This document shows positions 1 through 8,355 of a stretch of 64,000 nt of DNA, one piece after another; the first letter of the stretch is position 1; each line of letters opens with the position of its first letter. Below the pieces are notes generated by a model, which saw nothing but the letters and a program-made list of their open reading frames with translations, searched no databases and was not told the origin of the DNA. The DNA lies in NCBI RefSeq assembly GCF_017592545.1, contig NZ_JAGFOA010000002.1:248001-312000 (forward strand), written 5' to 3'. The stretch comes from Microbacterium stercoris. Lineage in GTDB: Bacteria; Actinomycetota; Actinomycetes; Actinomycetales; Microbacteriaceae. The position numbers and the translations under genes are program-made.

Positions 1-1
1 C

Positions 2-811
2 GACCTGTACATGCGCATCGCGCCGGAGCTCTACCTCAAGCGCGCCGTCGTCGGCGGCATCGACCGCGTGTTCGAGATCAACCGCAACTTCCGCAACGAG
101 GGCGCCGACTCGACGCACAGCCCCGAGTTCGCGATGCTCGAGGCCTATCAGGCGTACAGCGACTACAACGGCATCGCCGACCTCACGCAGGAGCTCATCC
201 AGAACGCGGCGATCGCCGTCGCCGGATCGACCACGGTCACGTGGGCCGACGGCACCGAGTTCGACCTCGGCGGTCAGTGGGACCGCATCTCGATGTACCC
301 CTCGCTCTCCGAGGCCGCGGGCATCGAGATCACGCCCGACACCACGGTCGAGGAGCTCATCGCCCTGGCCACCGCGAACGGCGTGGAGATCCCGAAGCAG
401 GAGACCCACGGAAAGCTCGTCGAGGAGCTCTGGGAGCACTTCGTCAAGCAGCACCTCACCCGTCCGACGTTCGTCATGGACTTCCCGGTCGACACCAGCC
501 CGCTGGTGCGCGAGCACCGCTCGATCGCCGGCGTCGTCGAGAAGTGGGATCTGTACGTGCGTGGCTTCGAGCTGGCCACCGGCTACTCCGAGCTGGTCGA
601 CCCGGTCATCCAGCGCGAGCGCTTCGTCGAGCAGGCCAAGCTCGCCGACCGCGGTGACGACGAGGCCATGCGCATCGACGAGGAGTTCCTGCGGGCGCTC
701 GAGCACGGCATGCCGCCGACCGGTGGCATGGGCATGGGCATCGACCGCCTGCTGATGGCCATCACCGGTCTCGGCATCCGCGAGACGATCCTCTTCCCGC
801 TGGTCAAGTAA
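2..811 (+). CDS. lysS: Lysyl-tRNA synthetase, class II (5' truncated by window)
   Basis: C-terminal 269 residues of lysyl-tRNA synthetase, which charges tRNA-Lys in the cytoplasm. The reading frame is open to the window edge, so the N-terminal OB-fold and start lie outside. Class II motif 2 is seen in the stretch ending NRNFRNEG, and motif 3 as GMGMGIDRL about 24 residues before the TAA stop. The spacing and the family's conserved EAYQAY and [14 protein letters not shown] blocks match LysRS rather than AsnRS/AspRS. It converges on the DUF4192 gene and ends just before a short hairpin. Call is secure; only the start is missing. Confidence 0.96.
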   Translation, partial: DLYMRIAPELYLKRAVVGGIDRVFEINRNFRNEGADSTHSPEFAMLEAYQAYSDYNGIADLTQELIQNAAIAVAGSTTVTWADGTEFDLGGQWDRISMYPSLSEAAGIEITPDTTVEELIALATANGVEIPKQETHGKLVEELWEHFVKQHLTRPTFVMDFPVDTSPLVREHRSIAGVVEKWDLYVRGFELATGYSELVDPVIQRERFVEQAKLADRGDDEAMRIDEEFLRALEHGMPPTGGMGMGIDRLLMAITGLGIRETILFPLVK

Positions 812-820
812 GCCCTCGGG

Positions 821-838
821 GCCTCTCTCACGGGAGGC
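821..838. terminator. Short hairpin between convergent genes
   Basis: A 7-bp stem (821-827 with 832-838, one G-U pair) around a TCAC loop lies 9 bp after the lysS stop and 8 bp before the DUF4192 stop. No U-tract follows, so a bidirectional terminator role is inferred from position. Confidence 0.45.
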
Positions 839-846
839 GAAGGGCG

Positions 847-1983
847 TCACGACGCGCCTCTCTGGCCGGCGCGCCGTGTGCGGGAGGCCCGCGGAGACAC
901 GCGACTGCCCAGCCAGGCGGGCAGGTGGGTCTGAGCGATCATCGTCGCGATGATGTCCGCCAGCCCGTGGTGCGGGTCGATCTCGCGCGCGAGCTTCACG
1001 AAGTGCGCCGCGTGCGTGGAGCGCCCGAGCGCCCACGACAGCCATGCCGCCGCGGCGAACGGCCCGGCGCGACGTGCGCGCGGTGCGACCGAGGCGACGC
1101 GCTTGGCGACCTCCAGCGCGTGACGAAGCCGATCCGGATCGGCTTCGTCCCCCTCGCCGGCCAGCCGGAGCGGGCCGTCGAAGTCGATCCGCTCGCCCCG
1201 CGACCACGCGACGTTGAAGCGCTGGATCGCCCGCCCCTCGTCGAGGTCGCCGGCCCACTGGCCAAGGGCGATGTCCCGGATGGCCGGGCGGTCGAGTGCG
1301 AGGGCCAGCCGCGCCAGGACGGGCGGCGACAGGTCGGCGGGATCGTGCGCGAGAGCGTCCTCGAAGAGGTCGGGCAGGGTGAGGTCGTCCGAGCGGAGCG
1401 TGAGCCGCAGCAGCTCGTGGCCCACCTGCTCTCGCTCGATGAGGTTCGACGGCGGCAGTTCGGTACCCGCGTGCTGGTCGCCCTGCGGCACCTCGATGCC
1501 CGGGAGCGCGAGGCGATCGGGCTCGATCTCGCTGAGGGGGTGCGGCTCGAACGGACCGTCGAGACACTGGCCCCACCCGTCCGAGCCGACGCACAGCGCG
1601 TCGACGAGGCCGTACTCGGCCGCGGCGAGGCAGCGCAGCAGCGCCTGGACGAACGCGGACCGCGCGACCCGGCCCTGCTCGTCTCGATAGGGGTCGTCGG
1701 TGTACACAACGACCGCCGCGCGGTCGATCTCCTTCGGCAGGCGCGCGAGGTGACCCACGAACTCGGCCGCGATCTCCGCGGTCTCATCGGCCGAGAGCTC
1801 GTCCGCCGGCAGGTCGAGACGGAGACCCCCTGCCGCTCGCCCGCCGGCGAACGGCACGAGCACCACGCTGTCGCGGGGACGGCACCCGATGAGCAGCGGC
1901 ACGAGCGAGAGCAGGTCGGCGGCCCCGTGGGCCTTCACAACGGCGGGTTGGGGGGAGGGCGAGAATCGAGTCTGGGTGGTCAT
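847..1983 (-). CDS. DUF4192 family protein
   Basis: A 378-residue DUF4192 protein, a family of unknown function found almost only in Actinobacteria. The family signature is near the N-terminus (LLSLVPLLIGCRPRDSVVLV, about residues 23-42). No signal peptide or membrane segment is evident, so it is probably cytoplasmic. The frame stays open further upstream, but the ATG at 1981-1983 is chosen because the family begins there and a CAGGCT hexamer sits exactly 6 nt upstream, a variant of the leaderless promoter pattern used by many genes here. The C-terminal 20 residues are Arg-rich. Function cannot be assigned. Confidence 0.82.
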   Translation of the reverse strand: MTTQTRFSPSPQPAVVKAHGAADLLSLVPLLIGCRPRDSVVLVPFAGGRAAGGLRLDLPADELSADETAEIAAEFVGHLARLPKEIDRAAVVVYTDDPYRDEQGRVARSAFVQALLRCLAAAEYGLVDALCVGSDGWGQCLDGPFEPHPLSEIEPDRLALPGIEVPQGDQHAGTELPPSNLIEREQVGHELLRLTLRSDDLTLPDLFEDALAHDPADLSPPVLARLALALDRPAIRDIALGQWAGDLDEGRAIQRFNVAWSRGERIDFDGPLRLAGEGDEADPDRLRHALEVAKRVASVAPRARRAGPFAAAAWLSWALGRSTHAAHFVKLAREIDPHHGLADIIATMIAQTHLPAWLGSRVSPRASRTRRAGQRGAS

Positions 1984-2108
1984 GATCCGAGCCTGACGAG
2001 CGCGGGATGGGCCCGGAAGGCGGGAGGACGGGATCCGGCTCCCACAGGGGCTGTGGACGACAGATCCGACGTCGAGGGAGCCGTGACCGGCACTCAGCAA
2101 GGCACGCT

Positions 2109-2114
2109 TACGAT
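2109..2114 (+). promoter_or_regulatory. Leaderless -10 element (TACGAT)
   Basis: TACGAT followed by exactly 6 nt and the ATG at 2121. It fits the TANNNT-N6-ATG leaderless architecture repeated through this window and decides the start of the small membrane protein. Confidence 0.6.
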
Positions 2115-2120
2115 GGATCC

Positions 2121-2297
2121 ATGGACGGATGGATGGCAGTGGTCTGGTCGATTCTGCCGACCGCGGTGATCCTCGTGGTGTTCTGGTGGATTCTGCGGAG
2201 CATCCTGCGTTTCGACCGCACGGAGCGCAAGGCGTATGCCCGCATCGAGGCGGAGGAGCGCGCCAAGCGCGGCCTTCCGCCCAAGGCCGCCGAATAA
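2121..2297 (+). CDS. Small single-pass membrane protein
   Basis: A 58-residue protein with one hydrophobic segment (about residues 6-25, rich in Val, Ile, Leu and Trp) followed by a charged, predicted helical cytoplasmic tail containing RTERKAYARIEAEERAKR. No named family is recognised. The frame is open upstream to 2007, but a leaderless -10 hexamer 6 nt before this ATG and the position of the hydrophobic segment support the short form. It sits 67 bp upstream of cardiolipin synthase on the same strand, so a membrane-associated role is possible but unproven. Confidence 0.62.
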   Translation: MDGWMAVVWSILPTAVILVVFWWILRSILRFDRTERKAYARIEAEERAKRGLPPKAAE

Positions 2298-2364
2298 TCC
2301 CCGGTCACCGACCGATCATGTCCCCGGGCACCGGTACGCTGGTGCCGACCGCTAAGGGGGCCTG

Positions 2365-3822
2365 ATGGAGCTGTTCGTCGATCCGTCGTGGACTCTGGTG
2401 GTCACGACCATCGTCGACATGGCGATCCGGGTGCTCGCCGTGATCATCGTGCCGCGCAACCGCCGCCCCACCGCGGGCATGGCCTGGCTGCTGGCGATCT
2501 TCTTCCTCCCGGTGCCGGGTCTGCTGCTGTTCCTGCTCATCGGCAACCCGCGCCTGCCGCGGCATCGGCGGCTGCGTCAGCGCGAGATCAACCAGTACAT
2601 CCGCGACGCCCGCTCACATCTCGAGCGCGGGAGCCTGCGCCCGAACGAGCCCGCGTGGTTCACGTCGCTCGTGCGCATGAACCGCGAGCTGGGCGCCATG
2701 CCGCTCACGGGCGACAACGGCGTGCGGCTCATCCCGGACTACGACGACTGCTTCCGCGAGATGGCCGCGGCGATCCGATCCGCTCGCGAGTACGTGCATC
2801 TCGAGATGTACATCCTGAAGTCCGACCCGGCGACCGATGACATCTTCCGGGCGATGGAGGAGGTGCGAGAGCGCGGCCTGCCGGTGCGGGTGATCCTGGA
2901 TCACTGGGCCAACCTCTCGAAGCCGTTCCACCGCCGCACGCTCAAGCGTCTCGACGCGATGGGCGCGGAATGGCACTTCGCGCTGCCCATCCAGCCGCTC
3001 AAGGGCCGGTGGCAGCGACCGGATCTGCGCAATCACCGCAAGATCCTCGTCGTCGACGGCGACGTGGCCTTCCTCGGATCGCAGAACGTCACCGACGCCA
3101 GCTACAACGTCAAGAAGAACATCCGACGCGGTCTGCAGTGGGTCGACGTGATGGTGCGCCTCGACGGTCCGATCGTCTCGAGCGTGAACGCGGTGTTCCT
3201 CTCCGACTGGGTCAGCGAGGCGGGGACGCCTCCGGACATCGACCTCAAGGACATGGAGGCCGGCACGGGCGACCTCGACTGCCAGGTGGTGCCGTCGGGC
3301 CCGGGCTTCGAGGTCGAGAACAACCTGCGCCTCTTCCTCGGGCTGTTCTACGCGGCGCAGTCGAAGATCATCATGATCAGCCCGTACTTCGTGCCCGACG
3401 AGGCGATGCTGCTGGCCCTCACCGCGGCGACCAAGCGCGGCGTGAAGGTCGAGCTGTTCGTGTCGGAAGAGCTCGACCAGGCCGTGGTCTTCCACGCGCA
3501 GCGCAGCTACTACGAGACGCTCTTGCGCGCCGGCGTGCGCATCTGGCTCTACCCGAAGCCGTACATCCTGCACACCAAGGGCCTCACGATCGACGACGAG
3601 GTCGCGGTCATCGGATCGAGCAACATGGACATGCGCTCGTTCGGCCTCAACCTCGAGGTGTCGCTGCTCGTGCGCGGCGAGGAGTTCGTGCAGCAGATGC
3701 GCAAGCTCGAGGGCGACTACCGGGATCTCAGCCGCGAGCTCACTCACGAGGAGTGGAAGCAGCAGCCGCTGCGCTCCACGGTGCTCGACAACCTCGCGCG
3801 TCTCACCTCGGCGCTGCAGTAG
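2365..3822 (+). CDS. cls: Cardiolipin synthase
   Basis: A 485-residue phospholipase-D-superfamily enzyme that condenses phosphatidylglycerol molecules to cardiolipin at the membrane. Two N-terminal membrane segments (about 9-30 and 38-60; PLDc_N) precede two HKD catalytic motifs: H224-K226-D231 followed by GSQN, and H403-K405-D410 followed by GSSN. Length and order are typical of bacterial Cls. The ATG at 2365 is preceded by a purine-rich AAGGGGG ribosome-binding site, and a TACGCT hexamer at 2333-2338 is a possible -10. The gene is complete. The lipid kinase next door, on the opposite strand, gives the area a membrane-lipid theme. Confidence 0.93.
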   Translation: MELFVDPSWTLVVTTIVDMAIRVLAVIIVPRNRRPTAGMAWLLAIFFLPVPGLLLFLLIGNPRLPRHRRLRQREINQYIRDARSHLERGSLRPNEPAWFTSLVRMNRELGAMPLTGDNGVRLIPDYDDCFREMAAAIRSAREYVHLEMYILKSDPATDDIFRAMEEVRERGLPVRVILDHWANLSKPFHRRTLKRLDAMGAEWHFALPIQPLKGRWQRPDLRNHRKILVVDGDVAFLGSQNVTDASYNVKKNIRRGLQWVDVMVRLDGPIVSSVNAVFLSDWVSEAGTPPDIDLKDMEAGTGDLDCQVVPSGPGFEVENNLRLFLGLFYAAQSKIIMISPYFVPDEAMLLALTAATKRGVKVELFVSEELDQAVVFHAQRSYYETLLRAGVRIWLYPKPYILHTKGLTIDDEVAVIGSSNMDMRSFGLNLEVSLLVRGEEFVQQMRKLEGDYRDLSRELTHEEWKQQPLRSTVLDNLARLTSALQ

Positions 3823-3890
3823 CCGCGGAGCCCCCGGCCGTACGCGCCGCCGCGCCACCCGCCGCCGCGCCGCGTCACCCGCGCCGCGCC

Positions 3891-4934
3891 TCACTCCTGA
3901 TCGAGGTCGAGGTGGCCCTTGGGCAGGGTGACGAGCAGGGCGCCGTGCTCGACGCGCACCGAGATGCGCGTGGCATGGCCGAACTCGTCGCCGTCGAGCT
4001 GAACGGGCTGGGGGATCGGCGTCGCCGCCTCGGCCGCCACGCCGCTGATGTATCGCACCGAGGTCGAGCGCCCACGGCGCTCGAGCACACGGCGCCCGGC
4101 GCGCGTGCGGCGCAGCACCGAGTTGTCCCACCAGACCTTGCGCCACACGCCGAGCCACCCGAGCGGACCTGTCGGCTGCACCAGAGCGATGTCGAGCAGC
4201 CCATCGACGATGGATCCGTCCGGGATCAGCGAGATGCCGCCCGGAAGCTCACCGCAGTTGGCGAACAGGATCGACTGCACCTTGGCCGAGCGCAGACGCG
4301 TCGACGTCGAGATGGTTTGCGTGTTGCGGGTCACCTCGCGCTTGCGCACGATGTCGTAGACGATGCGGAAGGGCTGCGCTCCCGCCAGCGAGCGGGCGGC
4401 CCCGTCGACGTAGGCCACCCATCCCACGGCCTTCTTCAGCTCGGGGTTGGTGTTCTTGATCATCTCGGCGTCGAGACCCATGCCGGCGAGCACAACGAAG
4501 GCGTGCTCCTCGTGGCGGCCGTCCTCCCGGCGCAGCAGCGCCACGCCGATGTCGACCTCCATGTGGTCGCCGTCGAAGGCGGCCGAGATGGCGAGCGCCT
4601 GGTCGTCCAGCGGCAGCAGCAGGTTGCGGGCGAGAAGGTTGCCCGTGCCGCTCGGCACGATCGCCAGGGGCACTCCGGTGCCGCGGATCGCCTCGGAGAC
4701 GGCGCGCACGGTGCCGTCGCCGCCCGCCACGATCACCACGTCGGCGCCCTGCTCGAGCGCGTTGCGGGTGATCTGCTGACCCGGATCCTCGACGAGCGTC
4801 TCGAGGAACAGGGGCGGCTCCCAGCCGGCCTCGACGGAGTGCTGCTCCACCAGAGCGCACAGTGCGGCTCCGTCGACCTTGATGGGGTTGTAGATGAGCG
4901 CGGCCCGTGGCGCAGAGGGAGCGTCGGACGTCAT
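3891..4934 (-). CDS. Diacylglycerol kinase-family lipid kinase
   Basis: A 347-residue DAGK-catalytic (LCB5/YegS-like) lipid kinase. The nucleotide-binding GGDGT is at residues 71-75 and PSGTGN at 94-99; the C-terminal beta-sandwich carries the expected NCGELPGGISLIPD block. Such enzymes phosphorylate diacylglycerol or related lipids using ATP; the substrate here is not determinable. The start is supported by a TAGGCT hexamer 6 nt upstream. It is divergent from davB across only 48 bp and convergent with cls. Confidence 0.88.
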   Translation of the reverse strand: MTSDAPSAPRAALIYNPIKVDGAALCALVEQHSVEAGWEPPLFLETLVEDPGQQITRNALEQGADVVIVAGGDGTVRAVSEAIRGTGVPLAIVPSGTGNLLARNLLLPLDDQALAISAAFDGDHMEVDIGVALLRREDGRHEEHAFVVLAGMGLDAEMIKNTNPELKKAVGWVAYVDGAARSLAGAQPFRIVYDIVRKREVTRNTQTISTSTRLRSAKVQSILFANCGELPGGISLIPDGSIVDGLLDIALVQPTGPLGWLGVWRKVWWDNSVLRRTRAGRRVLERRGRSTSVRYISGVAAEAATPIPQPVQLDGDEFGHATRISVRVEHGALLVTLPKGHLDLDQE

Positions 4935-4940
4935 GGCGCC

Positions 4941-4946
4941 AGCCTA
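4941..4946 (-). promoter_or_regulatory. Leaderless -10 element (TAGGCT)
   Basis: Reading leftwards, TAGGCT is followed by 6 nt and the lipid-kinase ATG. Its counterpart for davB lies 24 bp away on the other strand, so the two promoters are packed back to back in 48 bp. Confidence 0.58.
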
Positions 4947-4970
4947 TGGCCCGAGCCGCCGGGACGGACC

Positions 4971-4976
4971 TACGAT
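4971..4976 (+). promoter_or_regulatory. Leaderless -10 element (TACGAT) for davB
   Basis: TACGAT, then 6 nt, then the davB ATG at 4983. There is no ribosome-binding site in the 6-nt gap, consistent with a leaderless transcript. Confidence 0.6.
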
Positions 4977-4982
4977 GACCGG

Positions 4983-6686
4983 ATGAGCGATACGGCTTCG
5001 AGGGAGACATCGGACGAGGGATTCCTGACGGGGCCGGAGGAACCGGCCGGCGTGACAATGTACGGGCCGGACTTCCCGTTCCCCTTCGACGACTGGATCT
5101 CGCACCCCGCAGGGCTCGGCTCGCTGCCCGAGGACGCCCGGGGCCGCGAGGTCGCCGTCATCGGCGCGGGCCTGGCCGGCATGGTCTCCGCGTACGAGCT
5201 GATGAGCCTGGGCCTCAAGCCCGTGATCTACGAGCCGACGCGGATCGGCGGGCGCCTGCGCACCCACCGCTTCGAGGGCGGCGACGGCGCGGTGGCCGAG
5301 CTCGGCGGCATGCGCTTCCCCTCCTCGGGGAGGGCGTTCTTCCACTACGCCGACAGGGTGGGGCTGACGCATCGGCCGTTTCCGAACCCGTTGACCGAGG
5401 CGGCCGGATCCACCGTCATCGACCTGTGGGGCGAGACGCACTACGGGCGCACTCTCGACGACCTGCCCGAGTTCTTCCGCGAGGTGTCGGATGCCTGGGA
5501 CGCCGCGCTCGAGGAGATCGGGTACACGGAGCTGCAGCGCGCCATCGCCCGGAGGGACCCTGTCGCGCTGAAGGCGCGATGGGACGAGCTGGTGCGGGCG
5601 TGGGACGACCGCACGTTCTACGACTTCGTCGCCTCGTCGGAGGCCTTCTCGAAGCTCTCGTTCCGGCACCGCGAGGCCTTCGGACAGGTCGGCTTCGGAA
5701 CGGGCGGCTGGGATTCCGACTTCCCCAACTCCATGCTCGAGATCCTGCGCGTGGCCGTGCTGGAGTGCGACACCGACCAGCGGCTCATCGAGGGCGGAGT
5801 CGAGCAGCTGCCTCGCGGGCTGTGGGAGCTGCCCGTGCGGGCCGGATCTCCGTGGCCGGAGGGCACAACGCTCGCGTCTCTGCATGGCGGGGCGACCCTG
5901 CCGGCCGCGTCGGCGATCCGGAGACACGGCGACCGATTCGAGGTCGCCGACCGCTGGGGCACGCGCCGCACCCACGACGCCGTCGTCGCGACCTGCCAGA
6001 GCTGGCTGCTGACGACCGAGATCGACTGCGACGAGAGCCTCTTCTCGCAGGATCTCTGGATGGCGCTGGACCGCACGCGCTACATGCAGTCGACGAAGAC
6101 GTTCGTGATGGTCGACCGGCCGTTCTGGAAGGATCCGGATCCCGTCACCGGCCGGGACCGGATGAGCATGACGCTCACCGACCGACTGACCCGCGGCACG
6201 TACCTGTTCGACGAGGGACCCGACAAGCCCGCGGTGATCTGCCTGTCGTACTCGTGGATGTCCGACTCGCTGAAGATGCTCCCGCACGGCGTCGACCGCC
6301 GGGTGGAGCTGGCATTGGGGGCGCTGGCGAAGATCTACCCCGGCGTCGACATCCGCAAGCACATCGTGGGCGACCCGGTGACGGTGACGTGGGAGGACGA
6401 TCCGTACTTCCTCGGCGCCTTCAAGGGCGCACTGCCGGGGCACTATCGCTACAACCACCGGATGTACTCCCACTTCATGCAGGACGCCTTCCCCGAGGAT
6501 CAGCGCGGGATCTTCCTCGCGGGCGACGACGTGTCCTTCACCCCCGCCTGGGCGGAGGGTGCCGTGCAGACCGCGCTGAACGCCGTGTGGGGCGTGATGG
6601 CCCACTTCGGCGGGACGACGCCCGCGGACAACCCCGGCCCGGGCGACCTGTTCGACGATCTGGCGCCGGTGGCGCTGCCGGAGTGA
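4983..6686 (+). CDS. davB: L-lysine 2-monooxygenase (flavin amine oxidase family)
   Basis: A 567-residue FAD enzyme predicted to convert L-lysine with O2 to 5-aminovaleramide, CO2 and water, the first step of the 5-aminovalerate route. The FAD-binding GAGLAG is at 61-66, GGR at 89-91 and ELGGMRF at 106-112. Long blocks (for example GPDFPFPFDDWISHPAGLGS near the N-terminus, TYLFDEGPDKP and the C-terminal DNPGPGDLFDD) match what I recall of Pseudomonas DavB, and the length agrees with the roughly 560 residues of that enzyme. The decisive context is the next gene 2 bp downstream, a nitrilase-fold amidase like DavA. A leaderless -10 fixes the start. The alternatives are tryptophan or phenylalanine 2-monooxygenase; I consider lysine most likely. 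Confidence 0.87.
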   Translation: MSDTASRETSDEGFLTGPEEPAGVTMYGPDFPFPFDDWISHPAGLGSLPEDARGREVAVIGAGLAGMVSAYELMSLGLKPVIYEPTRIGGRLRTHRFEGGDGAVAELGGMRFPSSGRAFFHYADRVGLTHRPFPNPLTEAAGSTVIDLWGETHYGRTLDDLPEFFREVSDAWDAALEEIGYTELQRAIARRDPVALKARWDELVRAWDDRTFYDFVASSEAFSKLSFRHREAFGQVGFGTGGWDSDFPNSMLEILRVAVLECDTDQRLIEGGVEQLPRGLWELPVRAGSPWPEGTTLASLHGGATLPAASAIRRHGDRFEVADRWGTRRTHDAVVATCQSWLLTTEIDCDESLFSQDLWMALDRTRYMQSTKTFVMVDRPFWKDPDPVTGRDRMSMTLTDRLTRGTYLFDEGPDKPAVICLSYSWMSDSLKMLPHGVDRRVELALGALAKIYPGVDIRKHIVGDPVTVTWEDDPYFLGAFKGALPGHYRYNHRMYSHFMQDAFPEDQRGIFLAGDDVSFTPAWAEGAVQTALNAVWGVMAHFGGTTPADNPGPGDLFDDLAPVALPE

Positions 6687-6688
6687 TC

Positions 6689-7408
6689 ATGACGTCCCGC
6701 TCGAAGCTGCGCGTCGCGGTGTGGCAGTGCGCCTCGAGGCCGGGAGACGTGGCGGGCAACCTCGCACGGCTCGCCGAGGTGGCCGAGCGGCTCTCCGCGG
6801 AAGACGTGGATGTGCTGGTCACGCCCGAGATGTTCCTGACGGGCTACGACGTGGGGCCGGTCGAGGGGCTCGCGCCCGAGGGGGCGGAGTTCCAGACGGT
6901 GGCCGCGATCAGCGAGCGCACCGGGCTCGCGATCGCGTATGGCTACCCCGAGGCCCTGGCCGGCGGACGCGTCGCGAACGCGGCGCTGCTCGTCGACCGT
7001 GGCGTGTCTGTCGGGCGCTATCGCAAGCGCCGGATGTTCGGGGCGCTCGACGCCGACCGGTTCACGCCCGGATCCGACCTGCCCGTCTTCGCGCTGCGGG
7101 GGCGGGATGTGGGGCTGCTGATCTGCTTCGACGTCGAGCACGCCGACGATGTGCGTGCGCTCGCCGCGGCCGGAGCATCCGCGGTGCTCGTGCCGACGGC
7201 GAACATGGCCGCGTACGCCGACGTCTCGACCGTGCTTGTGCCCGCGCATGCGCGCGAGGCGGGGGTGGGCATCGCGTACGCGAACTACTGCGGCGCGGAG
7301 GGAACGCTCGAGTACGCGGGGCTCAGCACGATCGTCGGCCGCGACGGATCCGCTCGCGCGCTCGCTGCCGCGGAGGGCGAGACGGTGCTGATCGCCGAGC
7401 TGGACTGA
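6689..7408 (+). CDS. davA: 5-aminovaleramide amidohydrolase-like C-N hydrolase
   Basis: A 239-residue nitrilase-superfamily amidase with the Glu-Lys-Cys triad visible as E47 (TPEMFLTGYD), K113 (YRKRRMFG) and C146 (LLICFDVEH). Such enzymes hydrolyse carbon-nitrogen bonds; next to a lysine 2-monooxygenase it would turn 5-aminovaleramide into 5-aminovalerate and ammonia. It starts 2 bp after the davB stop, so co-translation is likely. No davT/davD (aminotransferase, semialdehyde dehydrogenase) genes follow, so later steps must be encoded elsewhere. The family is certain; the substrate rests on gene context. Confidence 0.8.
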   Translation: MTSRSKLRVAVWQCASRPGDVAGNLARLAEVAERLSAEDVDVLVTPEMFLTGYDVGPVEGLAPEGAEFQTVAAISERTGLAIAYGYPEALAGGRVANAALLVDRGVSVGRYRKRRMFGALDADRFTPGSDLPVFALRGRDVGLLICFDVEHADDVRALAAAGASAVLVPTANMAAYADVSTVLVPAHAREAGVGIAYANYCGAEGTLEYAGLSTIVGRDGSARALAAAEGETVLIAELD

Positions 7409-7414
7409 TCCGGC

Positions 7415-7981
7415 TCAGCCCTGCCACTCCTCGGCAAGGAGTCCGTAGTTCATGCCGTCCATCCAGACGCCGGAGCGATGCAGCCCGGTCTTACGGCTGT
7501 GCTCCTCGCGGCGCATGCCGAGGCGCTCCATCACGCGCCAGGACGGCTCGTTGGCGGCGAAGCAGCCCGCGTGCACGCGGCGCAGGCCCAGCTGCTCGAA
7601 GCACACGCCGATCGCTCCGCGCACCGCCTCGGTCGCGTAGCCCCGGCCCTGATGTGCGGGATCGAGCACCCAGCCGAGCTCGGCCTGCGTGGCGACGCCC
7701 TGGTCCGCCACCTCGGCCTGCGTCCAGCCGTCCTCGATCTTGAGCATGAGGTCGCCGATCGGCTGGCCGTCGAGCTCGACGATCAGCGTCACCGCGAGGC
7801 GCGTGGGGTCGATGAACTGCTCGACGAAGGTGTGATGATCGGTCGGCGCGCGGGTGATCCACTCGCCGACCTCGGGCAGCTTCCGCCACTGCCAGACCGA
7901 ATCGGCGTCGGCGGCGGTGGCACGACGGAGAGCGAGTCGCTCGGTGAACACGGGCCAGACGACGGCGTCGAGGGGGTCCAT
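7415..7981 (-). CDS. GNAT family N-acetyltransferase (RimJ/RimL-like)
   Basis: A 188-residue Acetyltransf_3-type GNAT protein. The N-terminal TERLALRRATAADAD start, the central LGWVLDPAHQGRGYATEA acetyl-CoA-binding block (Q/RxxGxG/A as QGRGYA) and the NEPSWRVMERLGMRREEH segment are typical of RimL-like enzymes that acetylate protein N-termini or small amines. Substrate unknown. The start is backed by TAGGCT 6 nt upstream. It converges on davA with a 6-bp gap. Confidence 0.87.
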   Translation of the reverse strand: MDPLDAVVWPVFTERLALRRATAADADSVWQWRKLPEVGEWITRAPTDHHTFVEQFIDPTRLAVTLIVELDGQPIGDLMLKIEDGWTQAEVADQGVATQAELGWVLDPAHQGRGYATEAVRGAIGVCFEQLGLRRVHAGCFAANEPSWRVMERLGMRREEHSRKTGLHRSGVWMDGMNYGLLAEEWQG

Positions 7982-7987
7982 GGGGCG

Positions 7988-7993
7988 AGCCTA
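7988..7993 (-). promoter_or_regulatory. Leaderless -10 element (TAGGCT)
   Basis: TAGGCT on the minus strand, 6 nt before the GNAT start codon. Confidence 0.55.
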
Positions 7994-8015
7994 TGGGGCG
8001 GGGCGTATCGGGGCG

Positions 8016-8038
8016 CTGACGGGTGTCCACCCGTGGCG
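8016..8038. repeat. Left copy of 23-bp palindromic repeat bracketing the MazG/DUF2075 cassette
   Basis: CTGACGGGTGT at the left and GGCG at the right surround a perfect inverted repeat ACGGGTG-TC-CACCCGT (8018-8034 region). It matches 21 of 23 bases with 10070-10092 in the same orientation. It also overlaps the -35 zone of the leaderless promoter at 8043, so an operator role is equally possible. Confidence 0.7.
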
Positions 8039-8042
8039 ACGC

Positions 8043-8048
8043 TACGTT
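8043..8048 (+). promoter_or_regulatory. Leaderless -10 element (TACGTT)
   Basis: TACGTT followed by 7 nt and the ATG at 8056. It favours this ATG over the in-frame GTG at 8023 and ATG at 8050. Confidence 0.5.
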
Positions 8049-8055
8049 GATGGTC

Positions 8056-8355
8056 ATGACCTCGGATCGCGTGATCGAGACCCTGCGTGCCTTCGCCGCC
8101 GAGCGCGACTGGGGTCGATTCCACACGCCGGCGAACCTCGCGCAGAGCATCTCGATCGAAGCCGCCGAACTGCTCGAGTGCTTCCAATGGGGTGCGGAGG
8201 GTGATCCGCAGCACGTCCGCGACGAGCTCGCCGATGTGCTCACCTACTGCCTGCTGCTGGCGGATCGAATTGGAGCCGATCCATCCGAGATCGTGCTCGA
8301 CAAGCTCGAGAAGACGCGGGTGAAATACCCGGCTCCTGGGGAGGCTGCCGAGTGA
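8056..8355 (+). CDS. MazG-like nucleotide pyrophosphohydrolase
   Basis: A 99-residue all-alpha NTP pyrophosphohydrolase of the MazG/dCTPase type, expected to hydrolyse (d)NTPs to monophosphates and PPi. The HTPANLAQSISIEAAELLECFQW block (about 23-45) carries the EAAELLE metal-binding glutamates and the downstream DELADVLTYCLLLAD holds the second acidic helix (ExxD). The single-domain length fits the short dCTPP1-like branch. Its TGA overlaps the GTG start of the DUF2075 gene, so the two are translationally coupled. Pairing of a nucleotide pyrophosphatase with a DUF2075 helicase suggests a nucleotide- or phage-related function, which is inference. Confidence 0.85.
   Translation: MTSDRVIETLRAFAAERDWGRFHTPANLAQSISIEAAELLECFQWGAEGDPQHVRDELADVLTYCLLLADRIGADPSEIVLDKLEKTRVKYPAPGEAAE

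Noticed and set aside
925..2169. 414-codon plus-strand open frame opposite the DUF4192 gene
   Set aside because: The minus strand has the recognised family signature and a promoter-like hexamer; the plus-strand translation is compositionally biased and has no known domain.
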